DNA of 64,000 nt from Schizochytrium sp. CCTCC M209059 (taxonomy: Eukaryota; Sar; Bigyra; Thraustochytrida; Thraustochytriidae). The DNA lies in NCBI GenBank assembly GCA_000818945.1, contig KN805391.1:325131-389130 (forward strand), in the 5' to 3' direction. Shown piece by piece: positions 1 through 10,800 of the stretch. The first letter of the stretch is position 1. Every line of letters starts with the position of its first letter. Both the position numbers and the translations under genes were made by a program. Under the pieces are notes generated by a model. That model saw only the letters and a program-made list of their open reading frames with translations. It searched no databases and was not told where the DNA came from.

Positions 1-580
1 CTCCCCGCCCGCCCCCCGCCCGAGCCGCGGCATCGGCTCGCCTTCGCGCTCGCGCCGCCGCCACTGGCGCGCACGGCTCGCCGCGCGCTCGCCGAGGCCG
101 AGGGCGGGGCGTGGACGGGCGGATGCAAGGCGGATGGATGGACGGATGGATGGATAGATGGCCATGGGTGGCAGCGGGAATTGAATGGACTGGGTTTTGG
201 AAGGAAAGGCGCCAAACGGCCGGCGCGTGCACGTGCACGCGCGCAGCGTGCCCCCTGGGCGGGGTCGGCGCAGAGCGCGCGAGGGGGGCGCGGCGCGAGT
301 CTGCGCGGACGGGCCTGCTCACTTGTGACCGGGATTTTATTTATTTTTTTCTCGTGGGTGGACGAGCTCGCCAGCAACAGCGACAGCAACGACGGCGATG
401 TCGAGCTCGAGTGGGAAAAGGCCGCGCGAAGTGGAGGTCGCGGGACGCGATGTCCGGTTCCTAGCCGTCGCGCGCGAGCGAGCGAGGGAGGCGCGCGAGC
501 GAGCGAGCGCGTCGAGGTCGCACGTGCTGCTGCGCCCCTCTGCGCCACGGACGGCGGCCTCGACAACATCCTCCTCGAAG

Positions 581-605
581 CCAAGCCAAGCCAAGCCAAG
601 CCAAG
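581..605. repeat. (CCAAG)n pentanucleotide repeat
   Basis: Five perfect CCAAG copies. A related imperfect CCAAG run lies just upstream of the DOCK gene (about 55139-55162). Confidence 0.85.
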
Positions 606-750
606 CCGGCAAGCCCAAGAAAGCTGCGTGCGAGCGAGCGTGCGTGCGTGCGAGCGAGCGTGCGTGCGTGCGTGCGTACGTACGTACTCCACTCGCCGCG
701 GCTCCCGCGCATTCGAGGTGCAGCGCGCGTGTGCGACGAGCGCGGCGCGG

Positions 751-784
751 CGAGGCGAGGCGAGGCGAGGCGAGGCGAGGCGAG
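751..784. repeat. (CGAGG)n pentanucleotide repeat
   Basis: Six perfect CGAGG copies followed by a partial one, in the upstream spacer of the first EGF-7TM gene. GTGC/GTAC tetramer runs lie at about 640-690. Confidence 0.85.
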
Positions 785-1203
785 CGCGTGCAGTGCCGTG
801 CGTGCGACCTCCGGCCCCGACAGCGCGCAGCAAGGCGAGCCCAGAACGAGATCGGCGCTGCTGCAAGCTGCAGTGCGACCGACCGCGCCGGCGAGAGTGC
901 GAGCCGCTACTTCCCCTCCCTTCCGCTCCCTGCGCGGGCCCGGACGGCAGCGCCGCGTCTGCTCGCCGCAGCAGCTGCGGCAGAGCAGAGCAGAGAGCAG
1001 ATCTTGACCGCGACGCGCGGCCGCGACCCGGCCGAGGAGGACGAGGACCCGGAGCCGCGCAGCAGCAGCGGGCTGTGTTTGTGCCTGTGCTTTGCGGCGC
1101 GAGAAGCAAAGCCGGAAGGAGGACGGGCGGCGGCGAGTGAAGAGCAGGAGGCGCACGGCGAGCGCGGGAGCGACCGGGGCCGAGACCGCGGGGGGGCGGC
1201 GCG

Positions 1204-2442
1204 ATGGCGGGACTATGCGGCAACACGACGCTGTATATGCCGGAGTTCTTCTACTCGTACTACGCGGGGCCCATTCTGAGTCCTCCGTGCGGCCACGGTG
1301 ACTGCGTGGTCGGCGTGTGCGTCTGCGAGGACGGATGGACCGGGCTCAGCGACTTCATTACCACCGAGGGCATCTCGTGCGATATCAACAACGTCGCGAT
1401 CAAGGCGCTCTGGGCCATCAACCTGCTCATCCTCTTTGTCTGCGTTTTCAACGTCCGCAACGACATCAAGCAGAAACGGGCTCAGCACATTGAACTCGTC
1501 AAACAAAAGGAACTCAGCGGCAAGAAATACACCGTCTACGACAACAAGGGCTACGCCGCCATCTTGGCTTGGCTTGCCTTCTGCTTGCCGGGGTCCTTTG
1601 CCATGGGTGTTCTCAAGCTCGCCACGAACGATCAGCGCGTGGGTCAGACTTGGGCCATGACCATCTTCTTTTTCGTGGCAAAGCTCGGGTTCTATCTGTC
1701 TGCCTTCCTCTACCAGCCACAGCTTCTCGCCACAATCCTAAAGGGTTCGCGATCGCAGGCTGCGCTTGTCCATAGTTCGCGCATCTGGGGATTCTTCAAC
1801 ATGCTTCTCTCCTTGACGCTGGGCCTCTTCCCCTTTGTCACTCTGCTGGCCTCTGAAACGTACCGCGATGAGACGGCCCAACATATCTACGTCTGGTACA
1901 TGTCGGGCTCCGTGCTGTCCATGTTGGTCTTTGGTGTTCAAGCGCTCGTCATTCAAACCCAGTTCAACAAGATCATGGGGGGTGAGATGGCCTCCAAGAG
2001 CAAGCGTGCCGATGAGATCAAGCAAAAGCTTTCTTCTTTCCAGCGCGGCACCTACACGCAGGCCACTGTCCAGGGCCTCATTTATGGCGTCTTTCTCTTT
2101 GTTCCAGCACTTTGGAACAAGCACGACTACTTTTTGCCCATCTCCTGGATTTCCTTTCACCTCCTTTTCAGGAGAATGGCGACCTCCACCATCACAACCA
2201 AGCGGGTTGGAATATCTACCACGGATACCGGCTCGCTGTCCAAAGACCACGACGGCAGCTTTACCTCCAAGAACGATGGCCACACCGTCTCCTCGTTTGT
2301 GGTCACCAGGAGCCCGTCGCAGTGGGGGAGCCCGCCCACTGCGATGGCCTCGCCGGCCAACTTTCGCAGCTTTCAGGAAAAGGCATACAGTTTCCACGAG
2401 CCTGATCCACTCACCATGGACGACGACGATGACTACGTCTAA
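1204..2442 (+). CDS. EGF-like / seven-transmembrane membrane protein, copy 1
   Basis: The 412-residue protein starts at an ATG directly after a GC-rich leader. Residues 29-59 form a compact EGF-like motif (C29, C34, C39, C41, C59, with GWTG at 44-47). Seven hydrophobic segments follow at about 65-84, 117-138, 149-170, 195-217, 228-250, 286-304 and 308-324. The tail (about 325-412) is Ser/Thr-rich and ends in an acidic DDDDD stretch. No cleavable signal peptide is evident, so a short extracellular EGF-bearing N-terminus and cytosolic tail, GPCR-style, is an inference. A paralogue lies 1.7 kb downstream; best conserved are the segment around TM3 and its following loop (QPQLLATIL) and the NKHDYF-PISW motif at TM6-TM7. 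I do not recognise a named family. A receptor or transporter role is possible but not shown. Confidence 0.8.
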   Translation: MAGLCGNTTLYMPEFFYSYYAGPILSPPCGHGDCVVGVCVCEDGWTGLSDFITTEGISCDINNVAIKALWAINLLILFVCVFNVRNDIKQKRAQHIELVKQKELSGKKYTVYDNKGYAAILAWLAFCLPGSFAMGVLKLATNDQRVGQTWAMTIFFFVAKLGFYLSAFLYQPQLLATILKGSRSQAALVHSSRIWGFFNMLLSLTLGLFPFVTLLASETYRDETAQHIYVWYMSGSVLSMLVFGVQALVIQTQFNKIMGGEMASKSKRADEIKQKLSSFQRGTYTQATVQGLIYGVFLFVPALWNKHDYFLPISWISFHLLFRRMATSTITTKRVGISTTDTGSLSKDHDGSFTSKNDGHTVSSFVVTRSPSQWGSPPTAMASPANFRSFQEKAYSFHEPDPLTMDDDDDYV

Positions 2443-4126
2443 GCGCCCGCTTTCTTTCTTCTTCTCTTCTTCTTCTTCTTCTTCTTCCATCTCCATCTCC
2501 ATCTTTTTCTCGGTGTTTTCTCTTGCTGCTGCTCGGTCTCGGCGACGGCCATTGAACAGCGAGCGGCAAAGAGAGAGAGAGCGAGCGAGCGAGAGAGAGA
2601 GAGAGAGAGAGAAAGAGAAACTAGGGGAACTCTGTGTTTCTTTTCCTTGCTTTTTGATTTCCGAGAAAAAGTAAAGTGGTTGTTTTTGTGATTCTAATCT
2701 AAGTTCTCTCCCTTCGAATCATACCCGTGCCGTGCGGTGCGAGGCTTTGTAGCCCTGTTTGCGCCAACTCGATGCGAGGTCCTGGAAGACTCGTTCGAAC
2801 GGACTATTCACTGTCAACCCTGAGCTGGCAAAGACTAGCTCCCCTTGCAATTCCACCCTTTCTCTCTGAAGGTTTTGGCTTATCGGCGTCTCCAGGAAAA
2901 CGATTCTCGCCGCTCCTTATCCTTCCGCGCAAACTTGACCTCAAGTTCGCTTCCTTCCTGGGTTCAGGCTCATCATTATTGTAGCGTCAATTTTCCGCCC
3001 CGTTTCCCTCTTCCGGTCGGAATGCTTGCCAGCTACAGTGACTAGGTCCCTGCACCCCGTGCAAGTGCAAGTGCAAGGTGTCCGGGCTGATCGCCACTGC
3101 TGCGCCGGCCACTAAAAACTCGTCCGATCTGCAGCAGGTGCAGATCTCCTTCCGGGTCAAAGAATCCAAAGGTATGGTTCTACTACGATCATGACTACCA
3201 GTACGTAAGGTCGGCAGCAGCAGCAGCAGTAGTAGGCCTAGCGCGCGAGAAGGTGATTCGAGGTCCCCTCTCCTGTCATGAGGGATCGATATACGCACTC
3301 GGGTCTCGAGCAAGGTACTACTTAGGTTCTTGGACGGCACTCTCAGCTTGGACGGCAGGCATGCTTGCTGCATCTGGCAGATACCTCTGCATGCATCCAA
3401 TTCTATCCCTAATCGCTAAAAAGGCAGTACCCCGGGCCTACCGCCACGGAGACGTATCCAATTTCAGACGCGACGTCTTCTAAGGAAAGGCTTCCTTTCC
3501 CGCGCAACGTGCGGGCGTGCGCCGTCGTCTCGCGCGTCCGCCACGCGCTGGCCGGAAGCACGTCGCCGCGGCCGCCCAGCCTCCCTCATGGGCGGCCGCA
3601 GCGACGATCGATTCGACCCATCGTCCCATCTCGTGTCATCTCTCGTCTCCTCCTCGGCGCCCGGCCAGGCGTCGCGAAGCGAGCACGGGCTGGCGCGTGG
3701 ACGCAGCGGGCCGCCGCGAGCAGGGCCGTCGCGAGCAGGGCCGTCGCGGGCAGGGAAGTCCGCTTGCCCCGCCTCCTCTGCGCGGCTGCAGCAGGAGCGA
3801 CGCGTGGGATGTATAGTGTAGTGCTACGGTACACACGGCGCTGCACGTGCCAGCACGCAGAACTTGGACGCCCTGCCACGCGCTTTCGCGATTAGGGTCC
3901 AGGCAGGGCAGGCCAGCGCAGGGCCGCGGCACTGTACCGCTGCGCGCTGAGGACGCGCGTGGAGCGCAGCAGGAGCACGCGGAGCGAGGCAAGCAAACTG
4001 GCAACGAGGCTGGCGCCGACGAAGACCGACCTCGAGAGGAGCGGCTCGGAGGACGCTGGCACGCGGGAACGCTGGGACGCTGGGAAGCTCGCGCGCTGTC
4101 TACAGTGAGCAAGTCCACGAGCGAGG
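2443..4126. other. Intergenic between the two EGF-7TM paralogues
   Basis: No gene supported. The first 250 bases, presumably the 3' UTR of copy 1, hold a pyrimidine-rich stretch with CTT repeats and then a GA-rich tract. The rest is mixed sequence becoming GC-rich towards copy 2, with GAGCAGGGCCGTCGC-like repeats near 3718-3755. It presumably includes the promoter of copy 2. Confidence 0.55.
2570..2622. repeat. GA-rich microsatellite
   Basis: A run of GA dinucleotides interrupted by GAGC units, in the likely 3' UTR of the first EGF-7TM gene. Confidence 0.8.
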
Positions 4127-5506
4127 ATGGGCGACGATGCCATTTGCGGCGTGACCTCGCTGTACATGCCGCAGGTCTTCGCTTAAATTTACCCAGAGCC
4201 GTGGACGGAGAGCGTGTGTGGGAATGGGGTCTGCGGCCCGGCTGGCGTATGTGTCTGCGAGAGCGGCTGGACAGGCCGCAGCGACCTGCTCAACACCGAG
4301 GGGATCACGTGCGACATCAATAACAACGTCATCAAGGGTCTCTGGGCAGCCAACGTCCTCCTCGGGCTGTACAAGATCATCAGCACGCGCCACCTTCTCT
4401 ATGCAAAGCACGCGCAACACCTTCAGCTCGTTGAGCAAAGTAACGCACAGGGAAAGCGCTACACGCTCTACGACAACAAAGGTTTTTGCGCGATTGTCGT
4501 CGGCCTGCTCGTCTCATTTCCAGGAACGCTTGGCGTAGCCATCATCCGTATGATCTCCAACTATGAGCGCGTTGGTCTCACCTGGGCCGTGACGATTTTC
4601 TTCGCTGTCAGCAAAACCGGATTCTACACCGCCGCCTACCTTTTCCAGCCTCAGCTTCTTGCTACCATTCTCCGCGGTTCCAAGTTGCATCGCGTGCAAG
4701 ACCGACTCGTTCGTCTTGCCAAGGCCTGGGGCATCAGCAACGCCATCGTCTCCATAACCCTTTCGTATGTCCCATTCATTACTGTGGCCCTGTCCTCGGA
4801 CGGCCGCGATCGTGTGGCGCAAATCGTTTACTTTGCCTACATGGCCGGCGCCTGGTTCACAATGTTCATGCTTGGAATTCAGGCCTTTGTTATCAACAGA
4901 CGCTTTGAGGCCCTCATTAATGACGGTGAGGCTCGCAAGACGAGCAGTCGGTCAAAGGAGAGCGATACAAGCGACCCCGTACAGGGTCGTGCCAAGCTGA
5001 ACACTCAGAACAGTACGCGATGGGCTGACATCAAATCACGCGTCTATCGCATGCAGCGTGAAGCGTACATACAGTCTTTGGTCCAGGGCTCCTTTTACGT
5101 TCTCTTTGTTGGAATGCCTTACCTCTTCAACAAGCACGACTACTTTACACCTATTAGTTGGATGGCGATGCACATTCTGTACGAACGCATGCTCAAGACG
5201 TCCATCTCCTCGCGAGCCAATGGCGCCTCTAGGAGCCAGCTTTGGGGGGTCAGCAAGGGTCGCACTTCACAGTCGGGCACCAATCACGCACTGGCATCCT
5301 TTAATCCGCCAAGCTCCAAGACCTCCTTTAATCCCGGCCCGAGCGCCAACATTTCCAGCGAAACGCTTCAAATCAGCCCGCCGCCAGATGCGCTTCAAAT
5401 CACTCCGCCGCCAGATACTCCTTTGACGTTAAGCGCCTTTCGCAAGGTGCAGAACGCAAGCAAAGATGATGACAGTGAACACGACGTTGATCCTGACAGT
5501 ATTTAA
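4127..5506 (+). pseudogene. EGF-like / seven-transmembrane protein, copy 2, with in-frame TAA at codon 20
   Basis: Paralogue of the gene at 1204. The ATG at 4127 opens a frame matching copy 1 (shared CG..T/S-LYMP near the N-terminus), but codon 20 (4184-4186) is TAA. The same frame then runs open to 5506 with the EGF-like motif (CGNGVC...CVCESGWTG) and all seven hydrophobic segments. Between YMP-E/Q and the first EGF cysteine both copies have exactly 14 codons, and the TAA aligns with Ser18 of copy 1. It is therefore a point nonsense change without an indel. No in-frame ATG lies between the stop and the EGF motif; the next is far into the membrane region. The tail has a repeated LQI-PPPD motif. 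The gene may be a young pseudogene, carry a sequencing error, or be expressed by readthrough. The good preservation downstream argues against long decay. Confidence 0.7.
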
Positions 5507-5885
5507 TTTCTACAGCAGCCTGATCCTTTATCTTTGTTTATTTGCCGACCTTTCCTTACTTTGTTCATTCATACATTCATTCATGAACCCTGGTCAAGCC
5601 GTGTGATGCACAATGACGGTTTCAAAGAAAATCACCACGTTCTACGATTGCGCAGGACTCGTCGCTTACATTTACGCTCCTCCGAACTCGCCTCCCTACC
5701 GATTTCGTCGTTTAAACTTACCAACCAAACCTTGACGTAATGCGTAAGAGCGGGCCTCAACGACGAAAAACTAAAGCGCTACGAACTCTCAAGGCAAAAT
5801 TCTGTGCGCTCTTTTGAGCCTTTTTGCCATGCGAGCCATACCAAAAAAGAAAGAAATAAACGGGAAAGGGTGAGAAAGTGAAAAA
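5507..5885. other. Convergent intergenic region
   Basis: Short 3'-to-3' spacer between the second EGF-7TM gene and the FAD oxidoreductase. AT-richer than the flanks, with a TTCATTCA-type repeat near 5563-5585 and an A-rich AAATAAA-containing stretch near 5850-5860. Nothing else is seen. Confidence 0.5.
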
Positions 5886-7229
5886 TTAGTCGTTCATGCT
5901 TGAGCTGCTGGTCGTAGCACCTGAAACACGGTCAACTGCGAAAAAATCTAGAATCTCAGTGTCCTCGGGCGAAGTCGAGCTCTTATTGGTTCCCTCTCTT
6001 GCCTGCAGAACGAGGGAACTGATCGCTCGCCCGCAGGTAAAGGTACGAACCATGCCATGTCCACCAAAACCGAGTGCCACAAATTGACCCGCGGATTCTT
6101 GCAGCGGGCCCACAAGTGGACGTCCGTCCTGGGTAAAACACATGAGTCCCGTCCACGCATGACAAACGCGAAAACGAGCATCTGGAAAAATGCGCTCCAA
6201 GCCTTTGACGAGGGCCTCCGTCACCTGCTCTTCGGGCTCGCCCTCGTGAGAAAACGGCTCGCCTTCGTCTGTCGCCACGTGACGGCATCCGCCAAAAATG
6301 ATCATTTTGTCATCTCCGGCGCGCTGAATTAGATACTCTTCGTGACTTCCCGCGCAGCTTTCAAATGTAAGGGAGCGCGGCGCCACAACAGGGCCGCGCG
6401 CACCCTCCTCGGTTGCTACAGCTGCAATGCATTGACCGCGAACACCTCTGCAGAATCCACGAAGGCGCTCAGGAAGTAACTCGTGTCCATACGCATTCGA
6501 CGCGTGAATAATTTGATCCGCCTCGATCTTGATGGGACCCTTCGGACTCTCAAGTTCGACGATCCAGCCGGAGTCGCAGGCTTCATTTCGAGCAATAGAT
6601 GTTACTTTACATTTCGTTTGCACGCGAACACCATGCGCTCTCGCTTTCGAGACGAGAGCAAGGATAAGGCGTCCAGGAACAAGCTGTCCAGCTCCCGGCA
6701 CCACGAAACCGTTCACGTGAGCTTCCTTGCACAGCGGGCTGATCACTTCTTGTTCGCGCATGGCTTTTCCATCAAGAAATTCTTGCGCGGTTTTTTCTGC
6801 AAAGTCACACAAAAAGGGCGCTTCCTTCTCGTCCATGGAAAAGTGGACGCCTCCTGTTCGATGCAGCTCCAGAAGGGAGCGTTCAGTTTCGTTCAATGTA
6901 TTGACAAAGGCTTCCACGGCAGCGATATCCGCGGCCTCGATCCGTGCGTGCCTTGCGCCCACCTCATCTCCGCTTTCTGCGACCTCCGCCCATTGATGGC
7001 CTCCATTACGGCCCGTGGCGCCGTCGGCAAGATCCCGCGCGTCCACCACAAGCACCTCGGACCCAAGTTTCTGTGAAAGATGGTACGCAGCTGACGCTCC
7101 TGTCAGCCCGCACCCAATCACGACTACACCAACGCGACGACAACTTTCATCGTTGGCAAGGTCATTCACCGCCACGGGCTTGCCGTCCGGCAGGAGTGTA
7201 TGCCAAAAGGGCTGTGGCGGCGTCGCCAT
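5886..7229 (-). CDS. FAD-dependent oxidoreductase, DAO / glycine oxidase-like family
   Basis: The 447-residue protein is read from the ATG at 7229; the frame continues upstream only from a TTG. Residues 34-63 form a Rossmann dinucleotide-binding fold: GCGLTG at 39-44 and the acidic ribose-binding residue D63 in VVDAR. ATGRNGGH (71-78) is the FAD-contacting loop typical of DAO-fold oxidases. Near the C-terminus, TQDGRPLVGPL followed by FVALGFGGHGM is the second conserved FAD-contact region of the family. The layout is most like bacterial gamma-glutamylputrescine oxidase and related amine or amino-acid oxidases, which oxidise C-N bonds and release H2O2. The exact substrate cannot be read from sequence. 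No clear targeting signal is seen. The gene diverges from the large LRR gene at 7811. Confidence 0.85.
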   Translation of the reverse strand: MATPPQPFWHTLLPDGKPVAVNDLANDESCRRVGVVVIGCGLTGASAAYHLSQKLGSEVLVVDARDLADGATGRNGGHQWAEVAESGDEVGARHARIEAADIAAVEAFVNTLNETERSLLELHRTGGVHFSMDEKEAPFLCDFAEKTAQEFLDGKAMREQEVISPLCKEAHVNGFVVPGAGQLVPGRLILALVSKARAHGVRVQTKCKVTSIARNEACDSGWIVELESPKGPIKIEADQIIHASNAYGHELLPERLRGFCRGVRGQCIAAVATEEGARGPVVAPRSLTFESCAGSHEEYLIQRAGDDKMIIFGGCRHVATDEGEPFSHEGEPEEQVTEALVKGLERIFPDARFRVCHAWTGLMCFTQDGRPLVGPLQESAGQFVALGFGGHGMVRTFTCGRAISSLVLQAREGTNKSSTSPEDTEILDFFAVDRVSGATTSSSSMND

Positions 7230-7810
7230 CGTCTGCACTGTCGGCTCGCTGCTGACCTGCAAATAGTTGGCTCGCAAGGGACTCTGCAGGTCAAGTATGC
7301 ATCAACAAAGTTCACCTGCGCGTTCCCGTCCGGCTGGTGCGTGGCGCAGACCGCTCGTCTCGGCTGCGTCAAAGCAGTTCTGCTATTGTTGTTGCTACGC
7401 GCTCTCTCGTGAAAAGAAATGAAAAAGAAAGTTGTTGCTCTGGATAGTGCTTGCTCGCGCGCGAGCGAATCTAAAGGTGTGTGCTAGGCCGCGCACGAGA
7501 ACGCAGGAATGGACTTGGGACCTTCGAGCCCGCGCGGCTTGGGCAAGAAGAGACGAGGACCTTGGCTTCGTTTGCTGGGCCTGCCGTCCTTGTGTCTGTT
7601 TGAGGCCAAGAGCAAAAGAGAACGGCAGCTTGGCCGAGACAGGCAGGCCGGAGACGGACAAGAAGGCCTGAGAATAGGCGACCTGACCGCTGACTCTGAG
7701 TCCAGAAAGCTAGCTGATTAGAGCTTCGGAAACGAAAGCACAACGTTAAGGCGTCAAAGCCAAAGTTAGCTAGCTTGCTAGCTTGCTAGCTATACGCAAG
7801 CAAGCAGATC
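7230..7810. promoter_or_regulatory. Divergent promoter region, FAD oxidoreductase / LRR protein
   Basis: A 581-bp head-to-head spacer that must hold both 5' UTRs. Immediately before the LRR start (about 7766-7795) is a run of overlapping GCTAGC palindromes with TTGCTAGC units. No TATA element was identified with confidence. Confidence 0.4.
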
Positions 7811-10800
7811 ATGCACTCAACAAGACGAAAGCGAGATAGTAGCCTCGGTGCCGAGAGTAGTACGCGACGTCGTAGCTCGGTGCAAACCTTTATCGGGCCG
7901 GCCAAACCTACGAAGCGAGGCCGAGATCAAGTTGGAGACGAACAAGCGAATAGCGCGCTGCAGGGATGCGGGAGAAGCTCAATGCTCGACATCTCTACGC
8001 CCTACGTGCAAGACGTGCAGACGTGTACAAATCGGCGCGCAAGCAAACCCTACTTTGGGGGTGTTCGAGGGAGAGCCTACATGACACCAGAGATCATGTC
8101 AAAAAGCTCACGCGTTGACGAGCGAGAGTGTGTCCCTTCAGTAAAAACACGCCCACCTCGAGCACGAGAGGGTGATTTACCGATGCAGTATCATCTCACA
8201 TGTGCCGACGTCGATAACTTTGTTCAAGCAGAGCCCGAGACGCATGCAAATGTAGCTTTCACAGACTGGGTGGACCGGCTCGGATCCTACAAGGCTGCGT
8301 CGCGCCAGCTTCGCGCCAATGAGGAAGCTCGCGTCGAACGTCGCGAGTGGCTGGCACGCAAAACCGAGTATGACCTCTACATGGATCGCGAGGCCGCTCG
8401 AGAGCGCGAGCGGAGATGGACCCGAGGGCCGGCCCAGTTGCCCCGGACTGTCGCCGAGGCTGCCCGCATGCAGCGACTAAAGAAGCTCGAGCGCCTCGAA
8501 TTACGCATGTCGGATCGCCAGGACGTTGATATCCTCGTACGACAAGCACCATTCACTGAACGACTCGACCTGCAAGGCAAGCTGCATGACAATAACATTG
8601 AGCTGTTGGAGAATTTGATTGAGGACGAACGCGTCCTCCGAGTCACCGAAGCGCGATTTGCTCGCAATGGACTCCGCTCCATCCCGAATGGCCTGCACTT
8701 ACATTTTAGGCAGTTGCGCGTCTTGGATCTCTCGCAGAACCGTCTCGAGAAACTCCCTTCTGATATTGCACTCCTAAGGAGCCTCCAAGAGCTCAACATT
8801 CAGTACAACAAGCTGGAGGAAATCCCGACGACAGTTTTTGAGCTACCGGCGCTCCAAGTACTCGTTGCTGGCGGCAACACCTTTCTTGGATTGCACCACC
8901 GCATTGCCCAAGCCTCCGAGCTTTGCAGTGTTTCGCTCGATAACAACAGCATTGTGACGCTCCCACTGGCGCTTTCAGAGCTCGCTAAATGCGAGCGCCT
9001 GAATCTCAATCACAATGGGCTCGAGACCCTCGCACTCTTTCCGCCAGCTGCATACTCGTGCATGACAGCCAAGGAGCTCCAAGAGGACATGAAACATTGG
9101 AAACGGGTCGAGCTGCCGGCCAAGGGCGAATCTGGATACATTCATGAACTCACGGGTGAGGGCAGACGCACCCTCGTGCCCCTTCACGACCAGCTCTCTC
9201 TCGACACAGATCCCGATCTCGCGGACTTTGACGTCGATGCCGAACAGCTTGTTGCGGACTTTATTGCTGGAGTGACTACAACTCCAAAAGAGAAAAACAT
9301 TAAACCAATGGCGTCTGCTGCAGAAACAATTGTCACTCGCCTCGATCTGAGCATACTTGATGACAAAACGAGGGCCGGAAAGCTTCGCGTGAAGCAACGT
9401 GTTGCACTTGCACGTGCTGGCAAGCTTGAGTGGCGCTACTGGATCAATGACAAGACGGGCGCCACTGAATTCGGCAACATTGTGACGCGAGAAGTTGTTC
9501 GACAAGGCATTCCGCCTGCGCTGGATCGATGGAACACCCTTCACGGACTGCGCGAGCTCTTGGTGAACTGTAATCATCTCACCGAGCTTCCTGCAAGTCT
9601 GAGCAAACTACCTCGTCTCGAGCGTCTCGAGGCCTCGCAAAATCGCATCGTCTTTGTACCAGAGGAACTCTCAAATCTAGCATGCTTGCGCGTGCTAGCA
9701 CTGCGAGAGAACCGCATCGAGAAGCTTCCAGACGAGTTGGGCAAGCTCAAGGCATTGGAGCGTCTTGAGCTGTCAGGAAACCGCATAGTTTGTCTTCCTG
9801 GATCGGTACGCTTTTGTCGCGCCATACGAGTGCTAGACCTGTCTTCCAACTGCCTCGAAGAGGTTTGCGCCGATCTTGGAGCCTTGACCGAGCTTGAGGT
9901 CCTTGGACTCGCAGGAAATTCTACGCTACAGCGTCCTACACCTGAAACGGTGCGTCGAGGTCTCGCTGCAGTCCTCTGGGACTGCCGGAATCGAGAAAAG
10001 CTGCGTGCTCTCGGTCCGCCTCCGCCACAAGCACGACGCGAAAATGTTGGCGTTGCAGGAGAGCACTACGTTGTGGAAGGCATGTATCACAAAACGGTAG
10101 CACAGGCGATTGAGCGTGCGCGACAAACTGGCATTCTCAAAATGCACTTTTTCGGTCTTCGAGCCCTTCCCGACCAGGTCTTTAGTCTTCGTCGCCTTCG
10201 CGAGCTACGCATTGCGGGCCACAAGTCTATCACTGTCATTCCAAAGCATGTGATGCGCCTGCGCAGTCTTGAGGTGTTGAGTTTTACGGCCAATGCTCTG
10301 CGCGAGATTCCGCACTCTCTTGCATTCTGGAGCGAGCTCAAGGAACTCAAAGAAATCGATCTCTGCGACAATGAAATCGAAAGTCTCCCTGCAGCGATAT
10401 CGGTACTCCCAAAGCTTAAGCTCTTATCGCTGAGTGGGAATCGCATTACTCATATTGTCGGCAATTGCTTTAAAGGACCGATTACAAATTCCCTAGAACG
10501 CCTGCACGTGAACAGCAACCGCCTAGAGGAGCTTCCGCCCGAGATCAATTTGCTTTGGCGGCTACGGGTACTGCAACTTACGTACAACGAATTGAAGGAG
10601 CTCCCTTTAGTCCTGAGCGGTCTGAAAGGGCTCGAACGGCTGCATCTGAGCCGCAATTGCCTGCACGAACTGCCCGACTCGCTCGGTCAGCTTGCACGGC
10701 TGAGAGTCCTGCAACTCGCGTGCAACAAAATCGAGAATTTGCAGCCTGCTCTTTTCTCGGGGCCACTCTGTCACGTCCTCGAAACACTACATGTACAGAG

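Larger units (their letters stand above)
1..1203. other. Intergenic, GC-rich low-complexity spacer
   Basis: No gene is supported here. The stretch is extremely GC-rich and built from short tandem repeats. The open frames across it are repetitive Arg/Ala/Ser-rich translations on both strands, as expected from GC-rich DNA with few stop codons. It presumably contains the promoter and 5' UTR of the EGF-7TM gene that starts at 1204. Confidence 0.6.

Noticed and set aside
181..1279. Several long overlapping frames on both strands at the left edge
   Set aside because: Repetitive Ala/Arg/Ser translations of GC-rich microsatellite DNA; no frame is preferred.
4160..4190. A 22-24-base GT-AG pair around the TAA of the second EGF-7TM gene
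   Set aside because: Far shorter than the 83-182-base introns seen elsewhere in the window; the 22-base version breaks the frame, and removal would shorten a segment whose length matches the paralogue exactly.
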